In this document: piece after piece, positions 26,374-35,813 of the stretch
Position numbering within the stretch: position 1 is the stretch's first letter
Layout: each line of letters begins with the position of its first letter
NCBI RefSeq assembly: GCF_011947285.1
Contig: NZ_JAAOZT010000002.1
Coordinates: 806,001-870,000 of the forward strand
DNA length: 64,000 bases
DNA from: Glaciimonas immobilis
Lineage (GTDB): Bacteria; Pseudomonadota; Gammaproteobacteria; Burkholderiales; Burkholderiaceae_D
Reading direction: 5' to 3'
Made by a program: the position numbers and the translations under genes
Notes under the pieces: model-generated
Seen by the model: only the letters and a program-made list of their open reading frames with translations
What the model was told of the DNA's origin: nothing
Databases searched by the model: none

Positions 26374-28419
26374 TCAGGTCGCGGGAGGCAACGCGGTCCA
26401 GAAACCGGTTGCCACGCTGAGATCGCGCGTGCGTTTAAATGGCGGCAAGCTTTGCCAGATGCGCTTGCCGTAGCCTTTGGAAATTAAGCGAGGATCGCAA
26501 ATCATCAACACCCCACGGTCCGTCTCATCACGAATAAGCCGCCCGGCACCCTGCTTCAAATTAATAATCGCAGCAGGCAATTGATGGTGCATGAAACCGT
26601 TCATTCCTTTTTTTTCCAGCGCCTCAATGCGAGCCGCTAGCACTGGGTCGTCCGGCGGCGAAAACGGCAGTTTGTCGATGATCACCAGCGACAGCGCCTC
26701 TCCACGTACATCCACGCCTTCCCAGAAACTTTGACTGCCGATCAATACGGCATTACCGGCAGCGCGAAAGCGGTCCAGCAATTCGGTCCGCCCTGCTTCG
26801 CCTTGTACCAATAAAGGGAACGGAAGATTGCGCTCTTCAAATTCAGCACGCAGTCGTTCGGCGGCGCGATTCACGGCGCGAATGGTGGTACAAAGCAAAA
26901 ACGTACGACCACCTGCGGCCTCAATAACTGGCAAAGCAGCGTCGATCACTGCATCGGTATATTCCGGCGAGTTTGGCTGCGGTAAATTTTGCGGCACGTA
27001 CAATAAACCTTGTTCGCCGTATTCAAACGGGCTGGGCCAGGATTGCGCTGGTTCACCTGCGAGACCCATTTGGGAGGCGTAATGCTGGAAGTCATTTTTT
27101 ACCGCCAGCGTCGCGGAAGTGAAAATCCAGGTACGCGGAACGCCCTCACGCTGCTTATTAAAAATTGGCGCGATGGAAAGCGGTGTCTGATGTAATTGTA
27201 AAGAGGTAGAAAATGCCTCCACCCACAGCACGCGACCTTCTGCGTCGCCATGCACTGCATCCTTAATACTATTTGTCTTGGCTGTGGCACTGGCTGACTC
27301 CGGCTTATTCCAGGCGTCGAGCCGCATACCGAGTTCAATCGCACGAACCCTGCATTGTTCAATCGTCTCCGCACGTTCAGCCTGCTTTTCCAGCGTTGCG
27401 ATCATGCTGTCAAACTCTTGCCGCAAGGTCTCCAGTGCCGAGAAAAATACGCTGGATGGGGCGATCTGGTTGACTGCCAATTTCACGACATCTTGAGGAA
27501 ACGCCAATCTTAAGTCCCGCGCAGCTTTTTCGACGGGCATGACTACCTTGGCCCAATCTGCGCCGTCACGCGCATGGGAAAGTCCTTCTGCCAGCACATC
27601 CCGGCATAATTCAAGAATATGTGAGGTCGACACCGTATCGCCAAAAAACAACGTCGCCACCTCTGGTAACTGGTGCGCCTCATCAAAAATGATGGTGTTA
27701 GCCGATGGCAATAATTCGGCGACGCCGGTATCTTTGAGCGCCACATCGGCAAAAAACAAATGATGATTAACCACCACGATATCCGCCTGCTGCGCCTCTT
27801 TTCGGGCCTTCATGACAAAACAGTCCTGATAATACTGACATTCGGACCCCAGACAGGTATCTCGCGTCGAGGTTACGAGGTTCCAGATCAAGGCGGTCTC
27901 GGGTACCTTCGACAGTTCCGCTTTGTCGCCTGAACTGGTGGTCTTCATGAAGCGCGAAATCTCGCGTAAATGACCCGTATCTTCTCTGGATGTCATCCGC
28001 CCGTTTTGAAGCGTCCGCTCCAGATGAAAATGGCAGACATAATTTGCCCGGCCCTTCAATAACGCGATGGATACCGGCGCGCTGAGCGCTTTGCGTACGG
28101 TCGGAATATCCCGTGAAAATAGCTGATCCTGTAAGTTTTTGGTACCGGTCGAGACGATCACCTTACCGCCCCAAAGGAGCGCAGGAACCAAATAGGCAAA
28201 GGTCTTGCCGGTTCCGGTACCAGCTTCTGCGATCAAAGTAGTCTGCTGGGCGATCGCTTCGGCAATCGCTTTAGCCATTTCTGTTTGAGCGAGGCGGGGG
28301 CGAAATCCTCCGACGACTTGTCCCAGTGGGCCGCCCGGACCAAATAATTGGTCAATATCGGCGTCATGCTTGCCAGCAGGAAGTGCATTTTCGGCTAAAG
28401 AGGATGTGTCGTCGGTCAA
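26374..28419 (-). CDS. yoaA: ATP-dependent DNA helicase, DinG/YoaA family
   Basis: A superfamily 2 XPD-like iron-sulfur helicase of 681 aa from the chosen start. Motif I is AEAGTGTGKT, motif II is DEAH in IIFDEAHQLPE, and the C-terminal motif VI is QGAGRLIRDE. Cluster cysteines are visible in ANYVCHF, TCLGSEC and YYQDCF. NHHLFFADVALK and SFWEGVDVRGE are close to E. coli YoaA, which unwinds damaged replication forks with HolC. The frame is open for another 54 codons upstream, but that part is hydrophobic and unlike the family; the TTG at 28419 gives MTDDTSS, matching the YoaA start. An ATG at 28539 is the alternative. Confidence 0.87.
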   Translation of the reverse strand: MTDDTSSLAENALPAGKHDADIDQLFGPGGPLGQVVGGFRPRLAQTEMAKAIAEAIAQQTTLIAEAGTGTGKTFAYLVPALLWGGKVIVSTGTKNLQDQLFSRDIPTVRKALSAPVSIALLKGRANYVCHFHLERTLQNGRMTSREDTGHLREISRFMKTTSSGDKAELSKVPETALIWNLVTSTRDTCLGSECQYYQDCFVMKARKEAQQADIVVVNHHLFFADVALKDTGVAELLPSANTIIFDEAHQLPEVATLFFGDTVSTSHILELCRDVLAEGLSHARDGADWAKVVMPVEKAARDLRLAFPQDVVKLAVNQIAPSSVFFSALETLRQEFDSMIATLEKQAERAETIEQCRVRAIELGMRLDAWNKPESASATAKTNSIKDAVHGDAEGRVLWVEAFSTSLQLHQTPLSIAPIFNKQREGVPRTWIFTSATLAVKNDFQHYASQMGLAGEPAQSWPSPFEYGEQGLLYVPQNLPQPNSPEYTDAVIDAALPVIEAAGGRTFLLCTTIRAVNRAAERLRAEFEERNLPFPLLVQGEAGRTELLDRFRAAGNAVLIGSQSFWEGVDVRGEALSLVIIDKLPFSPPDDPVLAARIEALEKKGMNGFMHHQLPAAIINLKQGAGRLIRDETDRGVLMICDPRLISKGYGKRIWQSLPPFKRTRDLSVATGFWTALPPAT

Positions 28420-28601
28420 GGTAACTGTCAGTAATAGGCTTAAGGGATATAACAACGAATCGCAACATAAAACGGCAGCATTGAATCGCAAAATGAAATG
28501 GACCAAAGCGACATTTGTCGCCAATGACACCAAGATCATGGACGAACCGGCTAGAGGATTGAAGCCTATGCCGTCGCTCACCCATTCCGGTTGACGCTTA
28601 C

Positions 28602-28802
28602 CTATGCCGGAATATCCGGAATTAATTGCATTCTTAAGAGGGTAATATGGTCTTTTAGCTGCAGCTTGCGCTTTTTCAGACGCCGCAATTGTAACTCTTC
28701 GCGCCGCACCTCGTTGGCCATTACATCGATCACAGCATCCAGATCGCGATGTTCTACTTCAAGCTCAATGATACGGCGGTGAATATTTTCTCGATCTAGC
28801 AT
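28602..28802 (-). CDS. YdcH-like DUF465 small protein
   Basis: A 66-aa, highly charged, all-helical protein (MLDRENIHRRIIELEVEHRDLD, shown here to the core only). The repeating ELEVEHRDLDAVID and LQLRRLKKRKLQLKD heptads match DUF465/YdcH proteins, short coiled coils of unknown function found widely in Proteobacteria. I chose the ATG at 28802, preceded by GGGA at about 9 bases; a GTG two codons earlier is possible. It lies upstream of the helicase in the same direction, 182 bases apart, so co-transcription is possible. Confidence 0.8.
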   Translation of the reverse strand: MLDRENIHRRIIELEVEHRDLDAVIDVMANEVRREELQLRRLKKRKLQLKDHITLLRMQLIPDIPA

Positions 28803-29758
28803 AGTCACATTCCCGCGATGAATTCAACAAAAGTTAAGAAAATATTTTACGTTTGGCACAAGATGTTGATGCGTATAGTCGAACTTTATCTATCTAACAC
28901 ATTGAGTAGATGAAAAGCCTCTAGTTTAAATGATGGGGCAAATAATCCAAGCCCGAGTGCAATATTAAGCCAAAGAACGCTTAATCTAATTTTTTACCAT
29001 TTTGCTATTATTTTCGGCGCAATACTTTGCATTACAGTCGCGCCAATATAATTACGGCATATTTAAACTACCCTCCAGAACGCAGTTTAATCTACGCAGA
29101 CCAATGCGCCAATATAAGATCGATGTAGTGTCCGGTCAGCACCTTGCAGAGCACAAGGAACAACCAGATCGTGTTGCCCTTTTCAGCGCCTAAAGCCCCC
29201 GGGATAGCCAAACCGATCCTCACACTACCATGGTGGCACTGCTGCTATCGCCGGACGACATGGCAACCGGGAGTCACGTCGGCGACTCTCGCCTTTATCG
29301 GTTTGGGCGCGGCAGTTCATCGAACATACATGCGATCATTCATTTGTTGAACGTTTAATTAGCGAAGGCAAAATATCACGACCAGAAGCACCATAGAATC
29401 CGATGGCCAGCGTACTGATGAGCGCGATTGAATTCAGCCCGGTAAAGCCTATGGTTTCATAGTATCTCAATCTACGGCGGATACTTATGTGAGCTAAAAC
29501 GGTTGGGTGGCTGGCCAATAAAGATGATGAAGATGATGAAGAGTGTTAGCGGCGGACGTCGCAAGGACTATCGCAATACCGGCTACCGAGACCGTTGCAA
29601 GGGACTTGTGCCGGATTCGCCGCCAACCCACCTGCTGCTTGCCTCAGAAACAGGCGCCAATCACCTTAACAAATATGCAAGCGATGATTGATGGACCCAG
29701 AATCAAGCATTGATTTAAGATAGGATGCCTGTGTCAGCCGCAGACTCCACCACATTGC
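28803..29758. other. 956-bp region without a recognisable gene
   Basis: I read all six frames here and found only short open frames (up to 68 codons). None has a good ribosome site plus a known motif. A minus frame at 29336-29518 (RYYETIGFTGLNSIALIST, then IGFYGASGRDILP) looks protein-like but could not be assigned. The DNA has the look of eroded coding sequence, with a short GATGATGAA duplication near 29523-29540. Confidence 0.4.
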
Positions 29759-30850
29759 TTACGGCTGCGCCGCCGGCACTGACGTTGTTCCCGATGGCGT
29801 CGACGGGCTTGGTGAAGGCACAATCACCGTCTTCGGTAGCGGCGTCACTACCGGAGCGGAAGCAGCTTTCTTCGCGGCCAGCTGACGTGCTTTTTCAGCC
29901 TTCTTTGCAGCCACTACCTTCTGTCGTGCGGCTGCGTCCTGGCCTTTTTTGATAAATGCCGCCCTATTCGCAGCGCGCTCAGATGCTCTGGCAGCTTCGG
30001 CCTGCTTGATACTCTGCAATTTATTGGCATTGTCCGAAACCCGCTTCTCAGCCTCACCAGCATGCAACTTCGTATTGCTCTGGACAGCGGCGTTCTTTGC
30101 AGCTCCTTCTTTAACTTTGTTTGCGTTGGATAGTTCTTTGTCCTTTTGATCCTGTTGTACTTTCGGTGCTGAAGCCTCCGTCTTAGCCTGTTGTTCTGCA
30201 AGTGCCTTATCCCGGTCATCAGCCGTGGCACGTCGCTTAAATGCATTCGCTTCCACTTCCAGCGGACGAATCTGCTTTAGGGCTAGTCTGCGCTGCTCTT
30301 TAGCGGCATTCAAACAATAGGTGGTAAAGAATTTTTTATAACAAACACGCTGCTCATTGAGGTTGCGTAGTTCTACCTCGGTCCGTGCTTTGGTTACATC
30401 GGTCAATACCGCATCCGCCTCGGTCACCGAAGTGACGGAACCTGGCGGGTGGCGCGCTATAAATTCTGCAGCAGGGATGGATGAGTCGAATACTGAATTA
30501 GGGTCTCTCATCAAGTTATCTACCGCTTGAGCCGACGGTTGAACGGGGTCTTTGGCACTCTGTGCATTCTCCGGAGGCGCGTTGGCTGGCGAGACACTTT
30601 GGGCAGTATCTTCTTGTCCGGCACTTACTTTACTGACTTGCTTGCTGTCGGATGTGATGTTGATATCATCCGCCACCTTGATACCATCCTGTGCCGACGC
30701 AGTGCCGGTCATTATGGCGCAGCTTAAGAAAAAAATTGTTGCAAAAGAAATATTCGATATGATGGATACTATTGATATAGCGCGCTGAGAACAAGCGTAT
30801 GTCTTGCTCACTGGTGGTTGCGTTTGAAAAACAAAAGAGGTCAATCTCAC
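29759..30850 (-). CDS. Exported Ala/Lys-rich coiled-coil protein
   Basis: A 363-aa protein of unknown function. Residues about 30-53 form a hydrophobic export signal ending TASAQ. A conserved-looking core at about 150-230 contains NEQRVCYKKFFTTYCLNAAK with two cysteines that could form a disulfide, and EVEANAFKRRATADDRDKAL. The rest (residues 215-335) is a long Ala/Lys/Glu/Gln helical region (AAKKAEKARQLAAKKAA), then a Pro/Ser/Thr tail. Related proteins occur across Burkholderiales without a known role; a periplasmic or envelope location is inferred. It stands alone, with about 180 bp upstream before zapE. Confidence 0.6.
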   Translation of the reverse strand: MRLTSFVFQTQPPVSKTYACSQRAISIVSIISNISFATIFFLSCAIMTGTASAQDGIKVADDINITSDSKQVSKVSAGQEDTAQSVSPANAPPENAQSAKDPVQPSAQAVDNLMRDPNSVFDSSIPAAEFIARHPPGSVTSVTEADAVLTDVTKARTEVELRNLNEQRVCYKKFFTTYCLNAAKEQRRLALKQIRPLEVEANAFKRRATADDRDKALAEQQAKTEASAPKVQQDQKDKELSNANKVKEGAAKNAAVQSNTKLHAGEAEKRVSDNANKLQSIKQAEAARASERAANRAAFIKKGQDAAARQKVVAAKKAEKARQLAAKKAASAPVVTPLPKTVIVPSPSPSTPSGTTSVPAAQP

Positions 30851-31033
30851 AGGTTTCCTTCCATTTCGTTACATTCATGCATTAATAACTACCCCTCTCA
30901 CGACCCACAGTCTGATTGATCGCGCAACGCTTGACAATGATAATGTCAAAACTATGGTGCAATCCGGTAGTTTTCATCATTGGTCCAAGTCAATAAATGT
31001 GACGAACCAAGTTTCGATCTATCTTTATTTCTT

Positions 31034-32131
31034 TTATGCAATAGCGGCTGCGGTACCCCGCTGCTCCGCATCCATGTATTCCTTCGATTGCATTTCACTA
31101 ATACGTGACACCGTCCGATGGAACTCGTTGGCAAGCATGCCTGTGGTATAGAGTTGGTCGGGAGGTACCGCGGCGGACATGATTAGTTTTATCTTATGGT
31201 CGTAAAACACATCAATCAACCAAGTAAATCTGCGTGCCTCGGAGGACATTGCCGCTGACATTTGAGGAATGCCGGACAATATCACTGTATGAAAGCGGCT
31301 GGCAATCTCCAGATAATCATTCTGCGAGCGCGGACCCCCGCAAAGCGTCACAAAATCAAACCAGATGACGCCTCCTGCGCGTCGCAGCGACTTTATTTTG
31401 CGGGCTTCGATATCCACCACAGGATCTTCGTCCGCAATTTCCGCTATGCCAGCGAAGGCATGGCGCAAGGCCCGATCACTGACACCGTTCAGGGGCGTGT
31501 AATAACTATCCACAAGGTCCATCGCGAGTCGCCGATAGTCTATCCCGGCGTCGATGTTCATAACATCGAGTTTATCGCGCAAGAGTTTAATGGTGGGCAA
31601 CATACGATCGCGATGCAGTCCGTCGGGATACAGTGTCTCTGGCTCATAGTTGGACGTCATCACGAACGAGACACCATTCTCAAATAACGCGCGCAACAAA
31701 TTGTAAAGGATCATCGCATCGGCGATATCCGAAACATGAAACTCATCAAAGCAGATCAAACGATATTTCTTTGCAATTCTTTTGGCTACTTCATCCAGCG
31801 GATCTTCTACCCCTTTTAATTCATCCAGCTGCCGATGCACCGCACGCATAAATTCGTGAAAATGCAAGCGTACCTTGCGCACTACAGGAACCACCGAATA
31901 GAAACTGTCCATCAGAAACGATTTGCCACGTCCGACGCCACCCCACATGTACAAGCCACGCGGTATGTCGGGGCGATTGATCAAACGTTTAAAAGAGTTG
32001 GAGCGCTGTGCCTTAAAGGCAACCCACTCCTCATAGGAGCGCTGTAGTCGTTCAACCGCCTGCAACTGCGCTGCATCGGACGTAAAGCCGCGTTGAGCTA
32101 ACGTCTGCTCATAACATTCCAGGACGTTCAT
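31034..32131 (-). CDS. zapE: Cell division ATPase ZapE (AFG1-like)
   Basis: A 365-aa AAA-type ATPase, the bacterial homologue of mitochondrial AFG1/LACE1. It shows Walker A in GLYMWGGVGRGKSFLMD, Walker B in RLICFDEFHVSDIADA, a sensor segment VSFVMTSNYEPETLYPDGLHRD, and ARRFTWLIDVFYD near the C-terminus. In E. coli, ZapE is recruited late to the Z-ring and is needed under low oxygen. I chose the ATG at 32131 (MNVLECYEQ), as in betaproteobacterial relatives, over an upstream ATG at 32149. It closes the sucA-sucB-lpdA-lipoprotein run on the minus strand, an arrangement common in Burkholderiales that ties it to respiratory genes. Confidence 0.9.
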   Translation of the reverse strand: MNVLECYEQTLAQRGFTSDAAQLQAVERLQRSYEEWVAFKAQRSNSFKRLINRPDIPRGLYMWGGVGRGKSFLMDSFYSVVPVVRKVRLHFHEFMRAVHRQLDELKGVEDPLDEVAKRIAKKYRLICFDEFHVSDIADAMILYNLLRALFENGVSFVMTSNYEPETLYPDGLHRDRMLPTIKLLRDKLDVMNIDAGIDYRRLAMDLVDSYYTPLNGVSDRALRHAFAGIAEIADEDPVVDIEARKIKSLRRAGGVIWFDFVTLCGGPRSQNDYLEIASRFHTVILSGIPQMSAAMSSEARRFTWLIDVFYDHKIKLIMSAAVPPDQLYTTGMLANEFHRTVSRISEMQSKEYMDAEQRGTAAAIA

Positions 32132-32254
32132 GATGGTGAATTCTCGCATGCTTAACTTACCAACCGCACTTACGCACAAGTACAGAACGATTGGGTAAAA
32201 ACAAAAATGGGCGAGCCACTGCTCACCCGCGCTCAATCGTTACGATAGCGACAT

Positions 32255-32683
32255 CTACAGAGGATCCAGTTTGACCATTACCTGATCGGGATAGGCGCTA
32301 TTTTTGCCATCAATTACCGTTGGAATACGGGTGTTTTGGCCTAAGCCGATACCACCGCCACCAGGAGCGCCGCTGCCCATGTTTGGTACGCCAGCACCCG
32401 GAGGCCCTTTAATGGTCATCTCTGCGTTCCGGTATCCGCTCTTGCTGCATTTCAGGTGCAAGTCCCCGTCCGGAGCAGAAATAACGATCTCGCCGGGTGT
32501 AGTGACGGTCCAGGTACCGCCATCGGTTTTTACAACGCAGCGCGCAGCATGGATCGACTGTTCGCCGGAGCTGGCTTCAATCTTGACGTGTCCGTTGCCT
32601 TGCCCCGTCGTCGCACAACCGGTAAGAACACACATGGTTATGACACTGGTTAGTAGTATCGATAACGGGATCAAATGAGGCAT
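32255..32683 (-). CDS. Small lipoprotein between lpdA and zapE
   Basis: A 142-aa predicted outer- or inner-membrane lipoprotein. The signal peptide ends in the lipobox LTGC at residues 20-23, after a hydrophobic core (LSILLTSVITMCV). The mature part has two further cysteines (ARCVV, LKCSKSGY) in a beta-rich PEGA-like segment (GTWTVTTPGEIVISAPDGDL), then a Gly/Pro-rich stretch (GAPGGGGIGLGQ). No function is known to me. It starts 9 bases after lpdA and so is almost certainly co-transcribed with the 2-oxoglutarate dehydrogenase genes. Confidence 0.75.
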   Translation of the reverse strand: MPHLIPLSILLTSVITMCVLTGCATTGQGNGHVKIEASSGEQSIHAARCVVKTDGGTWTVTTPGEIVISAPDGDLHLKCSKSGYRNAEMTIKGPPGAGVPNMGSGAPGGGGIGLGQNTRIPTVIDGKNSAYPDQVMVKLDPL

Positions 32684-32692
32684 CGCTTTTCC

Positions 32693-34132
32693 TTAAAAGT
32701 TAAGCGAGCGCTTATCGACAGCCAGAGCAGCTTCTTTAGTGGCCTCCGACAATGAAGGATGGGCGTGACAAATACGTGCGATATCTTCGGCAGAAGCGCG
32801 GAATTCCATTGCGACGACGGCTTCCGAAATTAGCTCCGAAGCCATTGGTCCGATGATATGAACTCCCAGGATTTCGTCGCTCTTGGCGTCCGCCAAAAAC
32901 TTTACCATACCGGAAGTGTCGCCTAACGCCCGCGCCCGACCATTTGCCAGAAAGGGGAAAGTACCTGCCTTGTAAGCAACGCCTTCGGCCTTCAATTGCT
33001 GTTCGGTTTTACCCACCCATGCGATTTCCGGTGACGTGTAAATAACCCACGGAATTGTGTTGAAATTTACATGACCATGTTGACCGGCGATGCGCTCTGC
33101 GACAGCAACGCCCTCTTCTTCGGCCTTGTGCGCTAGCATAGGGCCGCGCACCACATCGCCAACTGCCCAAACATTGGGCAAATTGGTTTTGCAATCGCCA
33201 TCAACATTGATGAATCCGCGTTCATCGAGTTGCAGACCTACAGTTTCGGCGTTCAGTCCGATAGTGTTTGGCGTACGACCGATGGAAATGATTAATTTGT
33301 CGAATACCGCTTTCGTGGCTTCGCCTTTGGCGTTTGTATACTCGACCGAAACATCATTTTCACCAGCAGTGATTGTACCGATTTTGACGCCCAGACTAAT
33401 ACTCAGTCCTTGCTTGGCAAATAATTTAGCCGCTTCTTTTGCGATTTGATCATCTACCGCGCCGAGGAAAGCTGGTAGCGCCTCGAGTACGGTGACTTCT
33501 GCACCCAGACGCCGCCAGACACTGCCCATTTCGAGACCGATAACGCCAGCACCGATGACGCCCAGTTTTTTAGGCACGGCACCAATTGATAGTGCACCGG
33601 TATTCGATAAAATTAATTTTTCGTCGAAATCTGCGCCAGGCAGCGCGCGCGCGTTGGAGCCGGTCGCCAGAATAATGTGCTTGGCCGTGATTGACTCTTC
33701 GCTCTTGCCTGCCACTTTGATCTCGTAGCCTTCGGCGTCGGCCTTACCCAAAGAACCAACGAAGGAACCTCGACCATGAAAAAAAGTTACTTTATTCTTC
33801 TTCAGCAAATACAGGATACCTTCATTGTTTTGCTTGATGACTGTATCTTTGCGTGACAGCATTTGCGGCAAATTCAGGGTCATTTCTTTGATGTCGATAC
33901 CGTGATCGGCAAAGCTGTGGCCTGCGTGCTCGAAATGCTCGGACGATTGCAATAAAGCTTTTGAGGGAATGCAGCCGACATTGGTGCAAGTGCCGCCCGG
34001 CGCTGGATCGCCGTTTGCATTTTTCCACTCATCAATACAGGCAGTACTAAAACCTAATTGTGCAGCACGAATTGCTGCGATATAACCGCCAGGACCGCCA
34101 CCGATCACGATAACGTCAAATTGCTTACTCAT
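32693..34132 (-). CDS. lpdA: Dihydrolipoyl dehydrogenase (E3)
   Basis: A 479-aa flavoprotein that reoxidises the lipoyl groups of the 2-oxoglutarate dehydrogenase complex and makes NADH. The FAD fold is [21 protein letters not shown], the redox disulfide is in [16 protein letters not shown], the NAD fold is [20 protein letters not shown], and the active-site His-Glu pair is in [15 protein letters not shown]. The length is that of E3 without a fused lipoyl domain. It is the third gene of the suc operon, though 349 bases separate it from sucB, an unusually wide gap. Confidence 0.95.
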   Translation of the reverse strand: MSKQFDVIVIGGGPGGYIAAIRAAQLGFSTACIDEWKNANGDPAPGGTCTNVGCIPSKALLQSSEHFEHAGHSFADHGIDIKEMTLNLPQMLSRKDTVIKQNNEGILYLLKKNKVTFFHGRGSFVGSLGKADAEGYEIKVAGKSEESITAKHIILATGSNARALPGADFDEKLILSNTGALSIGAVPKKLGVIGAGVIGLEMGSVWRRLGAEVTVLEALPAFLGAVDDQIAKEAAKLFAKQGLSISLGVKIGTITAGENDVSVEYTNAKGEATKAVFDKLIISIGRTPNTIGLNAETVGLQLDERGFINVDGDCKTNLPNVWAVGDVVRGPMLAHKAEEEGVAVAERIAGQHGHVNFNTIPWVIYTSPEIAWVGKTEQQLKAEGVAYKAGTFPFLANGRARALGDTSGMVKFLADAKSDEILGVHIIGPMASELISEAVVAMEFRASAEDIARICHAHPSLSEATKEAALAVDKRSLNF

Positions 34133-34481
34133 AGTTTTTCCTTCGTTCGTTTACGGCGCTCTTTGCCTATCAGGCATTACGCATTACGCATTACGCATTA
34201 CGTCAGTATCAGTAAATCCGGTATTTTTGCCTATTACAAAACAAGTCGCCGCTTAGCAATAACCATTAAACACCAAACGCCAAGCGCACTGATGATTGCT
34301 AAAAGTGCGCTATGCCTTAGGTTCATCGTGGGCTTATTTGTTGGACAAACGCCAATCGCGTAAAGAAGCGCTTTGCGATATTGGCTCACCCACAGGCACA
34401 CGCTTGATGCAGGTTGGAGTCCCCTGTCGGGACTTTAACCAGCATCGAAGCACAAACCTCTATCACAAAAATACTCTCTAA
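34133..34481. other. Long spacer between sucB and lpdA
   Basis: This 349-bp stretch interrupts an otherwise tight operon. It contains the four-copy heptamer repeat at 34174-34201, a small hairpin (AGTCCC / GGGACT near 34421-34437) and an imperfect hairpin around 34359-34380. No coding sequence was recognised. It may hold a separate lpdA promoter or an inserted sequence. Confidence 0.5.
34174..34201. repeat. Four tandem copies of GCATTAC
   Basis: The heptamer GCATTAC occurs four times head to tail without a mismatch, about 42 bases upstream of the lpdA start on the minus strand. Such short tandem repeats can change copy number by slippage. Confidence 0.95.
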
Positions 34482-35744
34482 TTACAGGTCTAACAACAGA
34501 CGTGCTGGGTCTTCCAAAGCATCTTTGATAACTACCAGTGCCAACACTGCTTCACGACCATCAATGATGCGGTGATCATAGGACATCGCCAGATAGTTCA
34601 TCGGGCGAATGACGATCTGACCGTTCTCAACTACGGCCCGGTCTTTGGTTGCATGTACACCCAGAATCGCCGACTGTGGAGGATTGATAATGGGTGTCGA
34701 CAGCATCGAACCGAATGTTCCGCCGTTGGAGATAGAGAACGTACCGCCGGTTAAATCTTCCATCGTCAGTTTGCCGTCGCGTGCTTTAGCGCCGAATTCG
34801 CCAATTTTCTTCTCGATATCGGCGATCGACATCTGGTCGGCGTCGCGTAACACTGGTACGACTAAACCACGTGGTGAACCCACAGCAATACCGATGTCAA
34901 AATACCCGTGATACACGATGTCGTTGCCGTCTACAGACGCGTTCACTACCGGGTATTTTTTCAGCGCAGCGACTGCAGCCTTGACGAAAAACGACATGAA
35001 ACCGAGCTTAACGCCATGTTCCTTCTCGAATTTATCTTTGTACTTGCTACGCAAATCGATGACCGGCTGCATGTTAACTTCGTTAAACGTCGTCAGGATG
35101 GCATTGGTCGATTGCGATTGAATCAAGCGTTCCGCGATACGGGCGCGCAAACGACTCATGGGCACGCGCTCTTCTGGGCGTTCTTCTTTTTTCGCTTTGT
35201 TTGGCGCAGCAACCTGTTGCAGTGCGGGCTTTGCGGCTGCAGCAGCTGGAGCCACCACCGGTGTTGCTGGCTTAGTCGCTAGCGTATTAAGAACATCACC
35301 TTTGGTCACACGACCATCTTTACCGCTGCCAGCGACTTGCGTTGCTGTCAGATTATTTTCTGATAACAGTTTAGCTGCGGCTGGCATCGCGATGCCAGCC
35401 GCAGAATTACTAGCTAGTTCCGGGGCTGCAACAGGCGTCGTAGCATGACCAGGTTGCGGGACTGGGATCGCGGAAACTTCCATTGGACTGACTTTGGCCG
35501 CTGCATCAGTATCGATAATCGCGATAAGTTGACCGGCGACGACCGTCGCACCATCAGGCTCAACTATCTGAACCACGATACCGTCGTTTGGGGCTGGCAG
35601 CTCCAGTACGACTTTATCAGTTTCGATATCAATCAAATTCTCATCGCGCGCTACTGGATCGCCTACTTTTTTATGCCACTGCAACAACGTCGCTTCGGCG
35701 ACAGATTCTGATAGTTGGGGGACTTTAACTTCTATAAGTGCCAT
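34482..35744 (-). CDS. sucB: 2-oxoglutarate dehydrogenase E2, dihydrolipoyl succinyltransferase
   Basis: A 420-aa core subunit. The lipoyl domain at residues 2-77 has its lysine in [13 protein letters not shown]. An Ala/Pro-rich linker leads to the E3-binding domain at about 115-152 ([31 protein letters not shown]), then a second linker and the catalytic domain, whose active site is [12 protein letters not shown] near the C-terminus. It transfers succinyl groups to CoA. It lies 69 bases downstream of sucA in the same direction. Confidence 0.95.
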   Translation of the reverse strand: MALIEVKVPQLSESVAEATLLQWHKKVGDPVARDENLIDIETDKVVLELPAPNDGIVVQIVEPDGATVVAGQLIAIIDTDAAAKVSPMEVSAIPVPQPGHATTPVAAPELASNSAAGIAMPAAAKLLSENNLTATQVAGSGKDGRVTKGDVLNTLATKPATPVVAPAAAAAKPALQQVAAPNKAKKEERPEERVPMSRLRARIAERLIQSQSTNAILTTFNEVNMQPVIDLRSKYKDKFEKEHGVKLGFMSFFVKAAVAALKKYPVVNASVDGNDIVYHGYFDIGIAVGSPRGLVVPVLRDADQMSIADIEKKIGEFGAKARDGKLTMEDLTGGTFSISNGGTFGSMLSTPIINPPQSAILGVHATKDRAVVENGQIVIRPMNYLAMSYDHRIIDGREAVLALVVIKDALEDPARLLLDL

Positions 35745-35813
35745 GAATTTCTCCGTAATTGGTGCGTATCAGACGTGCCATGTTATTGCAGCACGTCTGA
35801 GCTTCAGTTTCAG

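Noticed and set aside
28420-28581. N-terminal 54-codon extension of the YoaA-like helicase
   Set aside because: Hydrophobic and unlike the family, no ribosome site at its GTG or ATG; the TTG start gives the expected MTDD N-terminus.
34174-34201. CRISPR-like array
   Set aside because: Four head-to-tail heptamers without spacers form a simple tandem repeat, not a CRISPR.
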